Below, piece after piece: positions 26,794 to 37,186 of a DNA stretch of 64,000 nt. The DNA comes from Synechococcus sp. CS-1330. Lineage in GTDB: Bacteria; Cyanobacteriota; Cyanobacteriia; PCC-6307; Cyanobiaceae. Location of the stretch: NCBI GenBank assembly GCA_025128025.1, contig JAHLYR010000066.1, positions 1 through 64,000 on the forward strand. Reading direction: 5' to 3'. Each line of letters opens with the position of its first letter. Within the stretch, counting starts at the first letter, position 1. The notes beneath the pieces are model-generated. The model was not told the origin of the DNA. It made no database searches and was given only the letters and a program-made list of their open reading frames with translations. A program made the translations under genes and the position numbers.

Positions 26794-27973
26794 GCGCCTG
26801 TCCCGTCTTGGCAGCGGCATTTTCGCCCGCAATGACCAGCGCAAATCGGCCTACGCATCCCGTGCCGCCAGTCGGGGCCTGCCCCCACTGCTCGATCTTT
26901 CACTCGGCTCCACCGATCTGCAGCCGCCGGAGGCGGCCATCGAGGCGATCGCTGCCCAGCTTGGTCAACCCGCCAGCGCCTCTTACTGCCTTCACGCAGC
27001 GACCCTGCCGTTTCGCTCAGCAGTGGCCGACTGGGCCCAGCGTCGCTTTGGGGTCAAGGTGGATGCGGAGACTGAGGTGCTGTTGCTGGTGGGTTCCCAG
27101 GAGGGCACGGCCCACCTGCCCCTGGCGGTGCTCAACCCGGGTGATCGGGCCCTGCTGCTCGACCCCTGCTATCCCTCCCACCTGGGTGGTTTGCACCTGG
27201 CTTCCGCTGAGCCGGTGTTGTTGCCGCTTGATCCCGAAGCGGGTTGGCGACCCGATTTTGATGCCCTCAGCCCAGAGCAGTGGGACGATTTGAAGTTGAT
27301 GGTGCTCGGCTACCCTCACAACCCCACCGTCACTACGGGCCAGCACTCCTGGCTCGATGAAGCCGCCGCGCGGGCGGTGCGCCATGGGCTGGTGCTGGCC
27401 CACGACAACCCTTACGTGGATCTGGCCCTCGATGGCGAGGCACCGGCCCTGTTGCGTTCCCCCCATTGGCGCGACTGCGGCATTGAGTTTTTCTCCTTTT
27501 CCAAGGGCTGGTGTTTGGGGGGCTACCGGCTGGCTTTCGCCATCGGTGCCGAGTGGTTGATCAGCGCCTTGCGCCAGCTCAAGGGGGTTGTGGATTTCAA
27601 TCAGTCCCTTGCCCTGCAGGCAGGGGCGATTGCGGCGCTTGAGCAGGCTCCGCATTGGCCTGAGCAGTTGCGGCAGGAATACCGGCAGCGACGCGATCGC
27701 ATGGCTGATGCCCTGGAGGCGGTGGGCTGGCCGGTGCGGCGGCCCTCAATGGCGCTTTATTTGTGGTTGGAGTTGCCGCCCCAGGCGCGTGAGCGCAGCT
27801 GGGGCAGCGAAGCTTTTTGCGCTGCCCTGCTCGAGGCCACCGGTGTGGCCCTGACGCCCGGCAATGGCTTTGGCCCCGGAGGCGAGGGCTGGCTGCGCCT
27901 TGCCCTGGTGCATCCGGTGGCTGACCTCGAGGCTGGTGCGGCCCGCATTGGCTCCTGGCTGGCCACCCTTTGA
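26780..27973 (+). CDS. Class I/II PLP aminotransferase
   Basis: A 397-residue fold-type I aminotransferase starting at ATG 26780, overlapping trxA by 14 bases. Motifs: LDLSLGSTDLQPP, LLVGSQEGTAHLPLAVLNPGD, LGYPHNPTVTTG, LAHDNPYVDL, and the PLP Lys in FFSFSKGWCLGGYRLAF. The overall pattern is like the LL-diaminopimelate or succinyldiaminopimelate aminotransferases, but the substrate cannot be decided from the sequence. It is followed by birA through a TTGA overlap. Confidence 0.85.
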   Translation: MPISERLSRLGSGIFARNDQRKSAYASRAASRGLPPLLDLSLGSTDLQPPEAAIEAIAAQLGQPASASYCLHAATLPFRSAVADWAQRRFGVKVDAETEVLLLVGSQEGTAHLPLAVLNPGDRALLLDPCYPSHLGGLHLASAEPVLLPLDPEAGWRPDFDALSPEQWDDLKLMVLGYPHNPTVTTGQHSWLDEAAARAVRHGLVLAHDNPYVDLALDGEAPALLRSPHWRDCGIEFFSFSKGWCLGGYRLAFAIGAEWLISALRQLKGVVDFNQSLALQAGAIAALEQAPHWPEQLRQEYRQRRDRMADALEAVGWPVRRPSMALYLWLELPPQARERSWGSEAFCAALLEATGVALTPGNGFGPGGEGWLRLALVHPVADLEAGAARIGSWLATL

Positions 27974-28677
27974 GCTGGCAGCTGCGCCGCCTGCCGGTGT
28001 GTGCCAGCACCGAGATCGAACTTGCTCGCTGGCTGCAGCGGCGCCAGGTCGCCGGCTTGCCGCTGCAGCGGCTGGCGGTAACAGCTCGGCGCCAGCGCTT
28101 TGGCCACGGTCAGCAGGGGCGGCCCTGGTTGTCTCCGGCGGGCGGGCTTTGGCTAAGTGCGGCCATCCCTTGGGCTGGGGCTTTGCCTGGAACGGCCTCC
28201 CTGGGCCTTGCGGTAGCGGTGGGGCTGGCCCAGCAGCTAGAGGCCCTGGGGCTTGCGGTACAGCTCAAGTGGCCCAACGATCTGCTCGTGGGGGATCGCA
28301 AAATCGCGGGGTTGTTGCCCCGGATGCGCTTGCGGGGCCAGGGGATCCGCGCTGCCCAGGTTGGGGTTGGGCTCAATGGTTGCAACCGGGTGCCGCCTGG
28401 GGCCCTGTCGGTGGCAGAGGCCCTCGGCTGCCGACAGGGCCACCCCCTGGCGCGGCCAGAGCGCTTGTTGCCCAGGGTGCTTGCCGGCCTGGAATGGGCT
28501 GCGGCCCATGCCCAGCAGCCTTGCCAGGTGCGCGCCGCCGCTGAAGCCCGGCTTTGGCGCCCACCGGCGGGCTGGTTGCACGAAGGTGAGCTTTGGCAGG
28601 TGCTGGGTCTGCATGCCGATGGCCGCCTGCGCCTCGGCCGGCAGGGGCGGGAGTTGGCCCTGCAGCGCCACTTCTGA
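27970..28677 (+). CDS. birA: Biotin--[acetyl-CoA carboxylase] ligase
   Basis: A 235-residue single-function biotin protein ligase (no DNA-binding domain) that biotinylates the AccB carrier for fatty acid synthesis. The biotinyl-AMP motif RRQRFGHGQQGRPWLSPAGG and KWPNDLLVGDRKIAGLL are diagnostic. The start is TTG at 27970, which shares bases with the previous gene's TGA (TTGA), pointing to translational coupling. Confidence 0.9.
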   Translation: MSWQLRRLPVCASTEIELARWLQRRQVAGLPLQRLAVTARRQRFGHGQQGRPWLSPAGGLWLSAAIPWAGALPGTASLGLAVAVGLAQQLEALGLAVQLKWPNDLLVGDRKIAGLLPRMRLRGQGIRAAQVGVGLNGCNRVPPGALSVAEALGCRQGHPLARPERLLPRVLAGLEWAAAHAQQPCQVRAAAEARLWRPPAGWLHEGELWQVLGLHADGRLRLGRQGRELALQRHF

Positions 28678-28719
28678 TGCCGTTCCTCTTAACGGGACCC
28701 GTTAGCCCGGATTTTTACA

Positions 28720-29823
28720 ATGGCAGCTATGCGCGATCGCCAGCCATCGGGGCAAGCCCCCCTGCACCCTGTAGCTCCAAGCCCTTGTGGCCGGGTGCTG
28801 CTGGCGATGCTGCCCCTTATTGCCGCCCCCTTGCTAGGAGTCGGTCTGGCCTGGGGGCAAGACCAACTGAGCCCTAGCCTTGCCCCCTCGCCACCACCCG
28901 TGCCCCTGGCTCAGCCGCTGCGTCCTGATCCGGCTGCCCTGCCGAGTCGGCCGCCAGCCCGTTTTGAGGCCTCCCTCGATGAGCTGGTGCGCGATGGGGT
29001 GGTTAGTCCGGTGGAGCGGGCCCGGATTCGTTCGGGCTCTGGCATGACCCCCTTCAACGTGCCGGCACACCAGCGGGCCTGCAGCAGCGGCGCCCTTTCC
29101 CAGCAGGAGTGCAGCAGGGGCTTGGTGGTGCGCTGGCGCGGCCGGACCAAAAACGGCGTAATTAACGGCGTAGCAAGCGCTGAATCTTTTGGCCGTTACG
29201 ACGGCGAAGGTCGCTTGCTGCCGCCGCTCACGGTGCCGGTTTCGGCGCTGCTGGCCGGAGCTGGCGGTAGTTTCCGCCTTGCCGATGTCTTTGGGGTCAC
29301 ACCCCGCCCGGCTCCGATCGGTGGCAACGGCAACCGCAAGCTGCTGTTCCCTCTTATTGGCTCGGCAATCACCAGCAGCAACTTCGGCTACCGGCTGCAC
29401 CCGATCCTGGGTAGCTGGCTGATGCATGCCGGCCGAGATCTGGCGGCGCCGGAGGGCACGCCGGTGGTGGCAGCCCTGGCCGGCCTGGTGGTGAGCAGTG
29501 GTCTGGCGGGTGGCTACGGCTTGGCGGTTGAGGTCGAACACGACCGGCCGCGGCGCCGCACCCTCTATGGCCATCTCAGCGAGCTCTACGTCAAGGAGGG
29601 CGACCGGGTGCGCCAGGGCGAGGTAATCGGCCGGGTCGGCAGCACGGGCTTGAGCAGCGGCCCCCATCTGCACTTCGAGCTGCGCCTGCCAGGCGACGGC
29701 GGCTGGGTGGCGGTTGATCCCGGTGATCTAGACCCGGGCAAGGGAGCCGCCGGCAGCGATGCCATCGCCCTGCTGATGGGGCAGCTATTGGAGAGGTTGG
29801 AGCGGCCCCGCGCCCTGGGCTGA
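28720..29823 (+). CDS. M23-family (LytM) peptidase
   Basis: A 367-residue secreted or membrane-anchored protein: a hydrophobic segment at about residues 26-46, a Pro-rich linker, a middle region of about 130 residues with three Cys, then a C-terminal M23 domain. The zinc and catalytic residues are visible in FGYRLHPILGSWLMHAGRDL (H-x3-D), TLYGHLSELYV, and GPHLHFELR. It probably cleaves peptidoglycan cross-bridges or regulates amidases in the periplasm. Confidence 0.88.
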   Translation: MAAMRDRQPSGQAPLHPVAPSPCGRVLLAMLPLIAAPLLGVGLAWGQDQLSPSLAPSPPPVPLAQPLRPDPAALPSRPPARFEASLDELVRDGVVSPVERARIRSGSGMTPFNVPAHQRACSSGALSQQECSRGLVVRWRGRTKNGVINGVASAESFGRYDGEGRLLPPLTVPVSALLAGAGGSFRLADVFGVTPRPAPIGGNGNRKLLFPLIGSAITSSNFGYRLHPILGSWLMHAGRDLAAPEGTPVVAALAGLVVSSGLAGGYGLAVEVEHDRPRRRTLYGHLSELYVKEGDRVRQGEVIGRVGSTGLSSGPHLHFELRLPGDGGWVAVDPGDLDPGKGAAGSDAIALLMGQLLERLERPRALG

Positions 29824-29830
29824 GGATCCC

Positions 29831-30505
29831 TCAGCCCAGGATCCGGCCGTCACGGAAGTGCACGATCTTCTCGGCTCGGGCAGCTACGTCGTCTTCGTGG
29901 GTCACCATCACCACGGTCATGCCGCCGCGATGCAGGGCATCGAAGATGTCGAGTACTTCGGCGGTGGTTTGGGAATCGAGGGCGCCGGTTGGCTCGTCGG
30001 CCAGCAGTAGGGCGGGCTGGTTGATGATCGCCCTGGCTATGGCTACCCGTTGCTGCTGGCCGCCCGAGAGCTGATTGGGCTTGTTATTTAGCCGCTGACC
30101 CAGCCCCACCCGCTCGAGGGCCGCCTGGGCCCGTTGGCGCCGCTCAGCCGCAGGCACCCCCGCGTAGATCATCGGCATGATCACATTATCGAGGGCGCTC
30201 AACTGGGGCAGCAGATGGAACTGTTGAAACACAAAGCCAAGGTCGCGGTTGCGCAAATCAGCGAGCTGGTCATCGCTGAGTTCTTCCACCGGAGTGTTGT
30301 TGAGCCGGTAGCTGCCACTGGACGGGCGGTCGAGGCAGCCGAGAATATTCATCGCCGTGCTCTTGCCGGAGCCGGACGCTCCCATCACGGCTAAGTAATC
30401 CCCTCTATTGACGGTGAGATCCACACCATCGAGGGCCTTAACGGCCATCTCGCCGCTGCCATAAACCTTGTCTACGCCCTGGAGTTGGGCAACGGGATCG
30501 CCCAT
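29831..30505 (-). CDS. ABC transporter ATPase, LolD/MacB/DevA type
   Basis: A 224-residue ATPase with Walker A GASGSGKST, Q-loop FVFQQFHLLP, signature LSGGQQQRVAIARA, Walker B LLLADEPTGALD and the His switch VMVTHEDD. The size and sequence match the LolD/MacB-like group that works with MacB/DevC permeases on lipoprotein transport or efflux. No permease gene lies next to it in this window, so the partner must be elsewhere. Confidence 0.88.
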   Translation of the reverse strand: MGDPVAQLQGVDKVYGSGEMAVKALDGVDLTVNRGDYLAVMGASGSGKSTAMNILGCLDRPSSGSYRLNNTPVEELSDDQLADLRNRDLGFVFQQFHLLPQLSALDNVIMPMIYAGVPAAERRQRAQAALERVGLGQRLNNKPNQLSGGQQQRVAIARAIINQPALLLADEPTGALDSQTTAEVLDIFDALHRGGMTVVMVTHEDDVAARAEKIVHFRDGRILG

Positions 30506-30541
30506 TAAATCTTTGCCCTGTTCTTAACAAATGACCTGTGC

Positions 30542-32101
30542 TCAACCAATGGCCTGAACCAGCATCGGCGTGCCGGTAACAGCCTGGCTAGCCCAGGTGA
30601 ATAGGGGGTTGGAGAGAATGCCACCCACGGCGGTGACAATTACGCAGCCCACCAGGGCAGTGCGCAGGGCGGGTAGGCCAGCCACAGACCAATTAATGGC
30701 CGGGTAGGCCTTCACCACATCTGAGGCTTCCTGAGGTTCTTTTACCACCATCATCTTGATCACTGAGATGTAGTAGTAGATCGATACCACCGAGGTGACC
30801 AGGCCCACCACCACCAGCAGGTATTGGTGATCGGCCCAGCCGGCAAAAAATAAATAAATCTTGCCGAAGAAGCCAAGCATCGGCGGTATGCCACCTAGGG
30901 AAAGCAGGCAGAGACTTAAGCCCAGGGTGATCAGCGGATCCTTTTGATAAAGGCCGGCGTAATCAGCGATGCGGTCGGAGCCGGTGCGCAGCGAGAACAG
31001 GATGATGCAGGCGAAGGCGCCCAGATTCATGAACAGGTAGGCCGCCATGTAGAGCACCATCGCGGCGAAGCCGTCTTCGGTGCCGCACACCAGGCCGATC
31101 ATCACGAAGCCGGCCTGGCCGATGGAGCTGTAAGCCAGCATCCGTTTCATCGAGGTTTGGGCCAGGGCCACCACGTTGCCCAGCACCATGCTCAGCACCG
31201 CCAGCACGGTGAACAGCAACTTCCACTGGGCATCAAAGCTCTCGAAGCAGCCCACCAGGATGCGCAGGGCCAGGGCAAAGCCGGCGGCCTTGGAGCCCAC
31301 CGAAAGGAAGGCAACCACCGGTGTTGGCGAGCCCTCGTAGACATCGGGAGTCCACTGGTGGAAGGGCACCGCCGCGATCTTGAAGGCCACCGTGGCCAGC
31401 ACGAAAACCAGGGCCAAGGCGGTAACGGGTGAGGCGCTGGTGCGCAGGGCCAGGGCTACGGCGTCGAGGCCGGTGGCACCGCCGGTGAGGCCATAAAGCA
31501 GGGAAGCGCCGTAGAGAAATACAGCCGCGGCTGCCGAGCCCACCAGCAAATATTTGAGTGCTGCCTCCGAGCTGCGGGCATCTCGCTTCATGTAGCCCGC
31601 CAGCAAGTAGCTCGACACCGACAGGGTTTCCAGCGACACGAAAATTGTCACCAGATCGGTGGCGCCACACAGGAACATGGCGCCGAGGGTGGCAGCCAGC
31701 AGGATGCCGGCGTATTCACCCACCGGCGTGCCGCTCTGCTCCACGTAGCGCCAGCTGAGCAGCAATGAAATCAAGGTGGAGGCCGCCACCACGGCCCGGA
31801 AGGCAATCGCCAGGTTGTCCGCCAGGAAGGAGCCCACGAAGGCGGGCTGCAGGTCGGGGGTGTTCCACTGCAGGGCAAGCAGCACAAGGGCGCTGCCCAG
31901 GCCGGCATAACAAATCGGTGGCACCCAGCGGCTGGCCGCCTTCTCGCCAGCGAGATCCACCAGCAGGCAGGTGAGCAGCGCGATCAGCACCGCCGCCTCC
32001 GGGGCGATGGCACCAGCGTTGAGCTGGAGATTTAAACCTCCCGTTCCGGCACCACTGCCGATCGCATCGGCCACGGAGGAGAGGGCGCCCAGCAGGAACA
32101 T
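30542..32101 (-). CDS. ndhB: NAD(P)H-quinone oxidoreductase (NDH-1) subunit 2
   Basis: A 519-residue antiporter-like membrane subunit of the photosynthetic NDH-1 complex, used in cyclic electron flow, respiration and CO2 uptake. It has about 14 hydrophobic segments. Family features include [18 protein letters not shown], the lysine/histidine helix [20 protein letters not shown], and [12 protein letters not shown]. It starts at ATG 32101, divergent from topA with about 110 bases between. Confidence 0.96.
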   Translation of the reverse strand: MFLLGALSSVADAIGSGAGTGGLNLQLNAGAIAPEAAVLIALLTCLLVDLAGEKAASRWVPPICYAGLGSALVLLALQWNTPDLQPAFVGSFLADNLAIAFRAVVAASTLISLLLSWRYVEQSGTPVGEYAGILLAATLGAMFLCGATDLVTIFVSLETLSVSSYLLAGYMKRDARSSEAALKYLLVGSAAAAVFLYGASLLYGLTGGATGLDAVALALRTSASPVTALALVFVLATVAFKIAAVPFHQWTPDVYEGSPTPVVAFLSVGSKAAGFALALRILVGCFESFDAQWKLLFTVLAVLSMVLGNVVALAQTSMKRMLAYSSIGQAGFVMIGLVCGTEDGFAAMVLYMAAYLFMNLGAFACIILFSLRTGSDRIADYAGLYQKDPLITLGLSLCLLSLGGIPPMLGFFGKIYLFFAGWADHQYLLVVVGLVTSVVSIYYYISVIKMMVVKEPQEASDVVKAYPAINWSVAGLPALRTALVGCVIVTAVGGILSNPLFTWASQAVTGTPMLVQAIG

Positions 32102-32211
32102 CAGCGAGGGGACCGCGAGGTGGGAGCTGTGATGTGGAGGACTGTAGCGGCGCCTGGCTGTCGACTTGGGCGCTTGATGCGATAAAGAGGGAAGCGGTAA
32201 GGCGCTGGTCT

Positions 32212-34929
32212 GTGGGTCACACCCTGGTCATTGTTGAAAGTCCGACGAAGGCCCGCACCATCCGCGGCTTCCTTCCCAAGGACTTCAAGGTGGAAGCCTC
32301 GATGGGGCACGTCCGCGACTTGCCCAATAACGCCAGTGAGATTCCGGCGGCCCACAAAGGTGAGAAGTGGGCCAATCTCGGCGTCAACACCGCCGCCAAC
32401 TTCGAGCCCCTCTACGTGGTTCCGAAGGACAAGAAAAAGGTGGTCAAGGAGCTCAAGGATGCCCTCAAGGGCGCCGACCAGCTGCTGCTGGCCACTGACG
32501 AAGATCGGGAGGGGGAATCGATCAGTTGGCACCTGCTGCAGCTGCTTAGCCCCAAGGTGCCGGTGAAGCGCATGGTGTTTCACGAGATCACCAAAGAGGC
32601 CATCAGCCGGGCTCTCGAGGACACCCGCGACCTCGATATGGAGCTGGTGCATGCCCAGGAAACCCGGCGCATTCTCGACCGGTTGGTGGGATACACCCTT
32701 TCGCCCCTGCTGTGGAAAAAGGTGGCGTGGGGGCTGAGCGCCGGCCGGGTTCAATCGGTGGCAGTGCGCCTGCTCGTGCAGCGCGAGCGGGCCCGCCGGG
32801 CTTTCCGCAGCGGCAGCTACTGGGACCTCAAAGCCCGGCTGGAGCAGGGCGAAGCTGGCTTTGAGGCCAAGCTCAGCCATTTGAAAGGGGAGCGGATCGC
32901 CGGAGGCTCCGACTTCGATGAGAGCACCGGCGCCCTTAAGGCCGGCAGCAAGGTGAGGCTGCTGAGCGAGGCCGAGGCCCGCCAGCTCCAGGTCCAGGTG
33001 CAGGCCAACCCCTGGCAGGTGACCTCCGTAGAGGAGAAGCCCACGGTGCGAAAGCCCGTGCCGCCTTTCACCACCAGCACCCTGCAGCAGGAGTCCAACC
33101 GCAAGCTGCGGCTCTCGGCCCGGGAAACCATGCGCACGGCCCAGGGCCTCTACGAGCGCGGTTTCATCACCTACATGCGCACCGACTCGGTGCACCTCAG
33201 CGACCAGGCGATCAACGCCGCCCGCAGCTGCGTCAGCGAGAAGTACGGCAAGGACTACCTCAGCCCCAGCCCCCGCCAGTTTTCCACCAAGGCCCGCAAC
33301 GCCCAGGAGGCCCACGAGGCGATTCGCCCAGCCGGTGAGGCCTTCCGCACCCCAAACGCCACAGGTCTTGATGGCAAGGATCTGGCCCTCTATGAGCTGA
33401 TCTGGAAGCGCACCGTGGCCAGCCAGATGGCTGATGCCCGCCTCACCATGCTCGCGGTGGAACTGCAGGCCGATGGCGGCTCCCTGGGCCCAGCCCAGTT
33501 CCGGGCCTCGGGTAAGCGCATCGACTTCGCCGGTTTCTTTCGCGCCTACGTCGAGGGCAGCGACGATCCCGACGCGGCTCTTGAAGGTCAGGAGCTGCTG
33601 CTGCCGGCCTTGAAATTGGGTGACTGCCCCGTCTGCAAGGCGGTGGAGGCCCTCGGCCACCAAACCCAGCCCCCCGCTCGCTACAGCGAGGCTGCCCTGG
33701 TGAAAATGCTTGAGAAGGAGGGCATCGGTCGCCCCTCCACCTATGCCTCGATCATCGGCACGATCGTCGATCGCGGCTACGCTACCCTCGCCAACAACTC
33801 CCTCACCCCCAGCTTCACGGCTTTTGCCGTGACGGCCCTGCTGGAGGAGCACTTCCCGGATCTGGTGGACACCAGCTTCACCGCCCGGATGGAGAACACC
33901 CTCGATGAGATCTCCCACGGTCAGGTGCAGTGGCTTCCTTACCTGGAGAGCTTCTTTAAGGGAGAAAAGGGTCTGGAAACCCAGGTGCAGCAGCGGGAGG
34001 GCGATATCGACCCCGGCGTGTCCCGCACTGTTGAGCTGGAGGGCCTGCCCTGCGTGGTGCGCATCGGCCGCTTCGGCGCCTACCTGGAAACCAAGCGCGT
34101 CGCTGAAGACGGCACCGAAGAGCTGCTCAAGGCCACCCTGCCCCAGGAGATCACCCCTGCCGATCTCGATGCCGAAAAGGCGGAACTGATCCTGAGGCAA
34201 AAGGCCGATGGGCCTGAGTCGCTTGGTGATGACCCGGAAAGTGGTGAGCAGGTGTATCTGCTGTTTGGCCAGTACGGCCCCTACGTTCAGCGGGGCCAGG
34301 TGAGTGACGAGAACCCCAAACCGAAGAGAGCTTCGCTGCCCAAAGGCGCCAAGCCCGAGGAGCTGACCCTGGAGGATGCCCTCGCCCTGTTGCGGCTACC
34401 CCGCCAACTTGGTGACCACCCCGAGGGCGGTCGGGTGGAGGCGGGTCTGGGTCGCTTTGGCCCCTACGTGGTGCACCACAAGGGCAAAGGCGAGAAGGAC
34501 TACCGCTCGCTCAAGGCTGAGGACGACGTACTGGTGGTTTGCCTTGACCGAGCCCTGGAGCTGTTCGCCATGCCCAAGAAGGGCCGTGGCGGCCGCACGG
34601 CCCTCAAGGACATCGGTATCCCCGAGGGCGACGACGAGGCGATCCAACTGTTTGACGGTCCCTACGGCCTTTATGTCAAGCAGGGCAAGGTGAATGCTTC
34701 GCTGCCGGAGGGCACCACCGCCGACACCATCACCCTGGAGCAGGCGGTTGAGCTGCTGGCCGCTAAGGCAGCTACTGGCAAAGCTGCAGCCAGGAAGCCG
34801 GGAGCCAAAAAGCCAGCAGCCAAAAAACCGGCAGCTAAGGCACCTGCGGCAAAGAAAGCTCCCAGCACCACCAAGACCGGCCGGCTGCGCGCCAGCGCGG
34901 TGCGGGTGATCAGGGCGGCGGACAGCTGA
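32212..34929 (+). CDS. topA: DNA topoisomerase I
   Basis: Type IA topoisomerase that relaxes negative supercoils. The start is GTG 32212 ([20 protein letters not shown], the Toprim domain), giving 905 residues. The Toprim DxD-type motif is in [17 protein letters not shown], and the active-site Tyr is in [11 protein letters not shown] (about residue 321). [13 protein letters not shown] and PIS-type C-terminal repeats with FGPYV and [12 protein letters not shown] follow; no zinc-finger cysteines are obvious in these. A Lys/Ala/Pro-rich tail ends the protein. The stop overlaps the lipoprotein start by one base. Confidence 0.96.
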   Translation: MGHTLVIVESPTKARTIRGFLPKDFKVEASMGHVRDLPNNASEIPAAHKGEKWANLGVNTAANFEPLYVVPKDKKKVVKELKDALKGADQLLLATDEDREGESISWHLLQLLSPKVPVKRMVFHEITKEAISRALEDTRDLDMELVHAQETRRILDRLVGYTLSPLLWKKVAWGLSAGRVQSVAVRLLVQRERARRAFRSGSYWDLKARLEQGEAGFEAKLSHLKGERIAGGSDFDESTGALKAGSKVRLLSEAEARQLQVQVQANPWQVTSVEEKPTVRKPVPPFTTSTLQQESNRKLRLSARETMRTAQGLYERGFITYMRTDSVHLSDQAINAARSCVSEKYGKDYLSPSPRQFSTKARNAQEAHEAIRPAGEAFRTPNATGLDGKDLALYELIWKRTVASQMADARLTMLAVELQADGGSLGPAQFRASGKRIDFAGFFRAYVEGSDDPDAALEGQELLLPALKLGDCPVCKAVEALGHQTQPPARYSEAALVKMLEKEGIGRPSTYASIIGTIVDRGYATLANNSLTPSFTAFAVTALLEEHFPDLVDTSFTARMENTLDEISHGQVQWLPYLESFFKGEKGLETQVQQREGDIDPGVSRTVELEGLPCVVRIGRFGAYLETKRVAEDGTEELLKATLPQEITPADLDAEKAELILRQKADGPESLGDDPESGEQVYLLFGQYGPYVQRGQVSDENPKPKRASLPKGAKPEELTLEDALALLRLPRQLGDHPEGGRVEAGLGRFGPYVVHHKGKGEKDYRSLKAEDDVLVVCLDRALELFAMPKKGRGGRTALKDIGIPEGDDEAIQLFDGPYGLYVKQGKVNASLPEGTTADTITLEQAVELLAAKAATGKAAARKPGAKKPAAKKPAAKAPAAKKAPSTTKTGRLRASAVRVIRAADS

Positions 34930-35384
34930 TGGCAGGCGCTGGCCGCACCCTTGGGTCGCTGCTTTGCGCCCTAGCGCTGGCTGGCTGCAGTGGCACCCCC
35001 TTCGGCGACCAGCTGGCCCGCAGCTTCTCAGCGCCCCCGGCCCAGCCCGCTCAGCCGGTCTCGCCTGCCCCTAATCCAGCTACCGCCACTCCCGCCTCCA
35101 AAGCTGCTTCCCCCACGGCTGCTTCCCCCACGGCTGCCTCCCCCAAAAAGGCTGAGCCCAAGCCGGTGCAAGCCAAGCCGGCAGCCGTCAATCCCAGTAA
35201 GCCAGCCCCCTATCGCATCACGATCCAGCTTCCCTCCGCCGATCCCTCTGCCCCTGCTGAAGCGGTCACAGAAGCCTTGCGGGCGGCGGGGGTGAGCTTT
35301 GAGGTGGAGATGATCGAGCGGGTCGGAGCCGCCGCTACGCCCTCAGCAGCTCCAACAGTGACACCGGCGCCGGCACCGCGCTGA
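34929..35384 (+). CDS. Predicted lipoprotein of unknown function
   Basis: A 151-residue protein with a short signal peptide ending in the lipobox LALAGC (Cys at about 20). A Pro/Ala/Ser/Lys linker includes three AASPT/AASPK repeats. A small folded region (YRITIQLPSADPSAPAEAV...AAGVSFEVEMIERV) has a beta-alpha-beta look. I recognise no family. It is coupled to topA (TGATG) and to the DUF2232 gene (overlap at 35384). Confidence 0.7.
   Translation: MAGAGRTLGSLLCALALAGCSGTPFGDQLARSFSAPPAQPAQPVSPAPNPATATPASKAASPTAASPTAASPKKAEPKPVQAKPAAVNPSKPAPYRITIQLPSADPSAPAEAVTEALRAAGVSFEVEMIERVGAAATPSAAPTVTPAPAPR
35103..35147 (+). repeat. In-frame 15-bp tandem repeat in lipoprotein linker
   Basis: The unit GCTGCTTCCCCCACG at 35103-35117 and 35118-35132 is identical. 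A diverged third copy occupies 35133-35147. The units encode AASPT, AASPT and AASPK in the Pro/Ala-rich linker. Confidence 0.9.
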
Positions 35385-36046
35385 TGTCGTCCCGGCGCCA
35401 ACTCAATCGCGGCCAGGCCCGCCAGTTGATGGATACGGCCTATCTCGCCGCCGCCACCGCCCTGCTGTGGGTGGCGCTCTACTACTTGCCGGTGGGCAGC
35501 CCCCTATTTCGGCTGGCCCTGCCCCTACCCCTGGCCCTGTTGCAGTTGCGCCATGGCTGGCGCTGTGCTGTGGAGGGGCTGGTTGTGACCGCCCTATTGC
35601 TGGTCGCCCTGATGGGTCCGATCCGGGGGCCGTTGGTGGTTTTCCCCTATGGCTTGCTGGCGCTGTGGCTGGGCTGGTGCTGGCGGGCCAGGGTCGGTTG
35701 GCGCTCCAGTTGGTGGCTGAGCTGGGGCGTTGGCAGCCTTATCGGTGCAGCCGGCTTCCTGGTGCGGGTGGCGGTGCTTTCGGTTTTGGTGGGTGAGAAC
35801 CTTTGGGTGCTGATCACCACGGCGGCTGCGGGTTTATTGGAGAAGCTGGCTGGCTGGCTGGGCCTGGCGGCGTCGATCGAGCTGGCCCAGGTGCAGCTGG
35901 CTGCGCTGGCAATGGTGTGGGTGCAGAACGTGATCGTGGTGCTGGCCCTGCATGCGGTGGCCTACTGGATCTTTCCGCGCCTGCGTTCCCCCATCCCAGA
36001 GCCACCGGATGCCCTTCGGGCCCTGGTGGCCCTTGACCCCCTCTGA
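35384..36046 (+). CDS. DUF2232-family membrane protein
   Basis: A 220-residue protein with about six hydrophobic segments, beginning TAYLAAATALLWVALYYLP. The overall pattern fits DUF2232 (YybS-like) proteins, whose role may be in substrate capture or transport; function unknown. It starts one base inside the lipoprotein stop and is followed 8 bases later by the cobT-like gene. Confidence 0.72.
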   Translation: MSSRRQLNRGQARQLMDTAYLAAATALLWVALYYLPVGSPLFRLALPLPLALLQLRHGWRCAVEGLVVTALLLVALMGPIRGPLVVFPYGLLALWLGWCWRARVGWRSSWWLSWGVGSLIGAAGFLVRVAVLSVLVGENLWVLITTAAAGLLEKLAGWLGLAASIELAQVQLAALAMVWVQNVIVVLALHAVAYWIFPRLRSPIPEPPDALRALVALDPL

Positions 36047-36054
36047 GCGGCCTG

Positions 36055-37176
36055 ATGGCCCCAGATTCTGATTCCTGGACCCAGGCCCTGGAGCAGGGCT
36101 GGCGCCGCAGCCGCACCCTGCTGCTGCTCGCCGCCACCGATACGGCTGCAGTGCCTGGAATTTCCGCTGCCGGGGCCTCGCCCCAGGCCCGGCTGGGCAC
36201 GGCCGCCGCCGATGCCGAACTGCTGCTGCTGGGCCCCGGTGGCCGCCGCTGCCATGCCCTGCCGCCCCTGCCGGCGGGGGTGAGCCCGGCCTTGATCAGC
36301 CATGTGGTGTTGAGTCAGCTGGGGCTGTTGGAGCGCACCCGGGTGCTCGATCTGGGCTGTGCGATCGCGGCGGCGGTGCCGCACCTGCGCCTGCCGGGGC
36401 TGGAGAGTGCCGGCCCGGCTCGCTGTCTCAGCACGGGCCGGGCCCTTGCCCCAGCCAGGGTGGCGGCCCTGGTGCAGCGCGGCCGCACCTGGGGCAGGTG
36501 CTGGGATCCGGCCGAGCCGTTGCTGCTGGCCGAATGCGTGCCTGGAGGCACCACCACGGCCCTGGCGGTGCTCGAGGGCCTGGGGGTGGCGGCGGCGGGT
36601 CTAGTCAGCGGCAGCTTGCGCCAACCGGCCCACGGGCTCAAATCGGCCCTCGTGGCTCAGGGTTTGGCTGTGGCAGGTTTTGAGGCGGCAGAGCTGACGG
36701 GAGTTGCGGACCCCCTGAGCGTGTTGGCGGCGTTGGGGGATCCCATGCAGGCCTTCGCTGCAGGGCTGGTGGGGGCGGCGGCGGCCCGCGGTACGCCGGT
36801 GCTGCTGGCCGGTGGCAGCCAGATGGCGGCGGTGCTGGCCCTGGCCCTAGCCCTGGCCGAACCCCAGCTGCGGCCAGCCCTGGCGGAGCGCTTGGTGGTG
36901 GCCACCACCGCCTGGGTGGCCGAGGAAGCTGGCAGCAACCTGGCCCTGCTGCTGGAGCGCATAGGTGCCCGCTGGCAGGTGCGGCCGCGGCTGGAGGTGG
37001 CGGCCCTGCGCTTCCATGGCTGCAGCAGCGCTGCCCTACGCGACTACGAGCGCGGCTACGTCAAGGAGGGGGTGGGGGCCGGCGGCCTGGCCCTGCTCTG
37101 GCAGCTGGCAGGCCGGCAGCCAGAGGCCCTGGCGGAGGCCTGCGACGCAGCCTGCCGCTTGGAGCTCGGTGCCTAG
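36055..37176 (+). CDS. cobT: CobT-like nicotinate-nucleotide phosphoribosyltransferase
   Basis: A 373-residue protein of the nicotinate mononucleotide-dependent phosphoribosyltransferase (CobT-like) family that activates the lower ligand base of cobalamins. Motifs seen: LLAECVPGGTTTALAVLEGLG, SGSLRQPAHGLKSALV, GDPMQAFAAG, and VLLAGGSQMAAVLALAL. It differs from classical enterobacterial CobT. Picocyanobacteria are known to make pseudocobalamin, with adenine as the lower base, so the natural base here may not be dimethylbenzimidazole. It is in a run with topA and a binding protein. Confidence 0.82.
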   Translation: MAPDSDSWTQALEQGWRRSRTLLLLAATDTAAVPGISAAGASPQARLGTAAADAELLLLGPGGRRCHALPPLPAGVSPALISHVVLSQLGLLERTRVLDLGCAIAAAVPHLRLPGLESAGPARCLSTGRALAPARVAALVQRGRTWGRCWDPAEPLLLAECVPGGTTTALAVLEGLGVAAAGLVSGSLRQPAHGLKSALVAQGLAVAGFEAAELTGVADPLSVLAALGDPMQAFAAGLVGAAAARGTPVLLAGGSQMAAVLALALALAEPQLRPALAERLVVATTAWVAEEAGSNLALLLERIGARWQVRPRLEVAALRFHGCSSAALRDYERGYVKEGVGAGGLALLWQLAGRQPEALAEACDAACRLELGA

Positions 37177-37186
37177 GGTCGCTGCC

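Noticed and set aside
32101-34200. A very long open frame (699 codons) on the minus strand opposite topA
   Set aside because: topA has full family motifs on plus. The antisense frame is low-complexity in composition (Gly/Ala/Leu/His-rich) with no recognisable motif, as expected from GC-rich codon bias.
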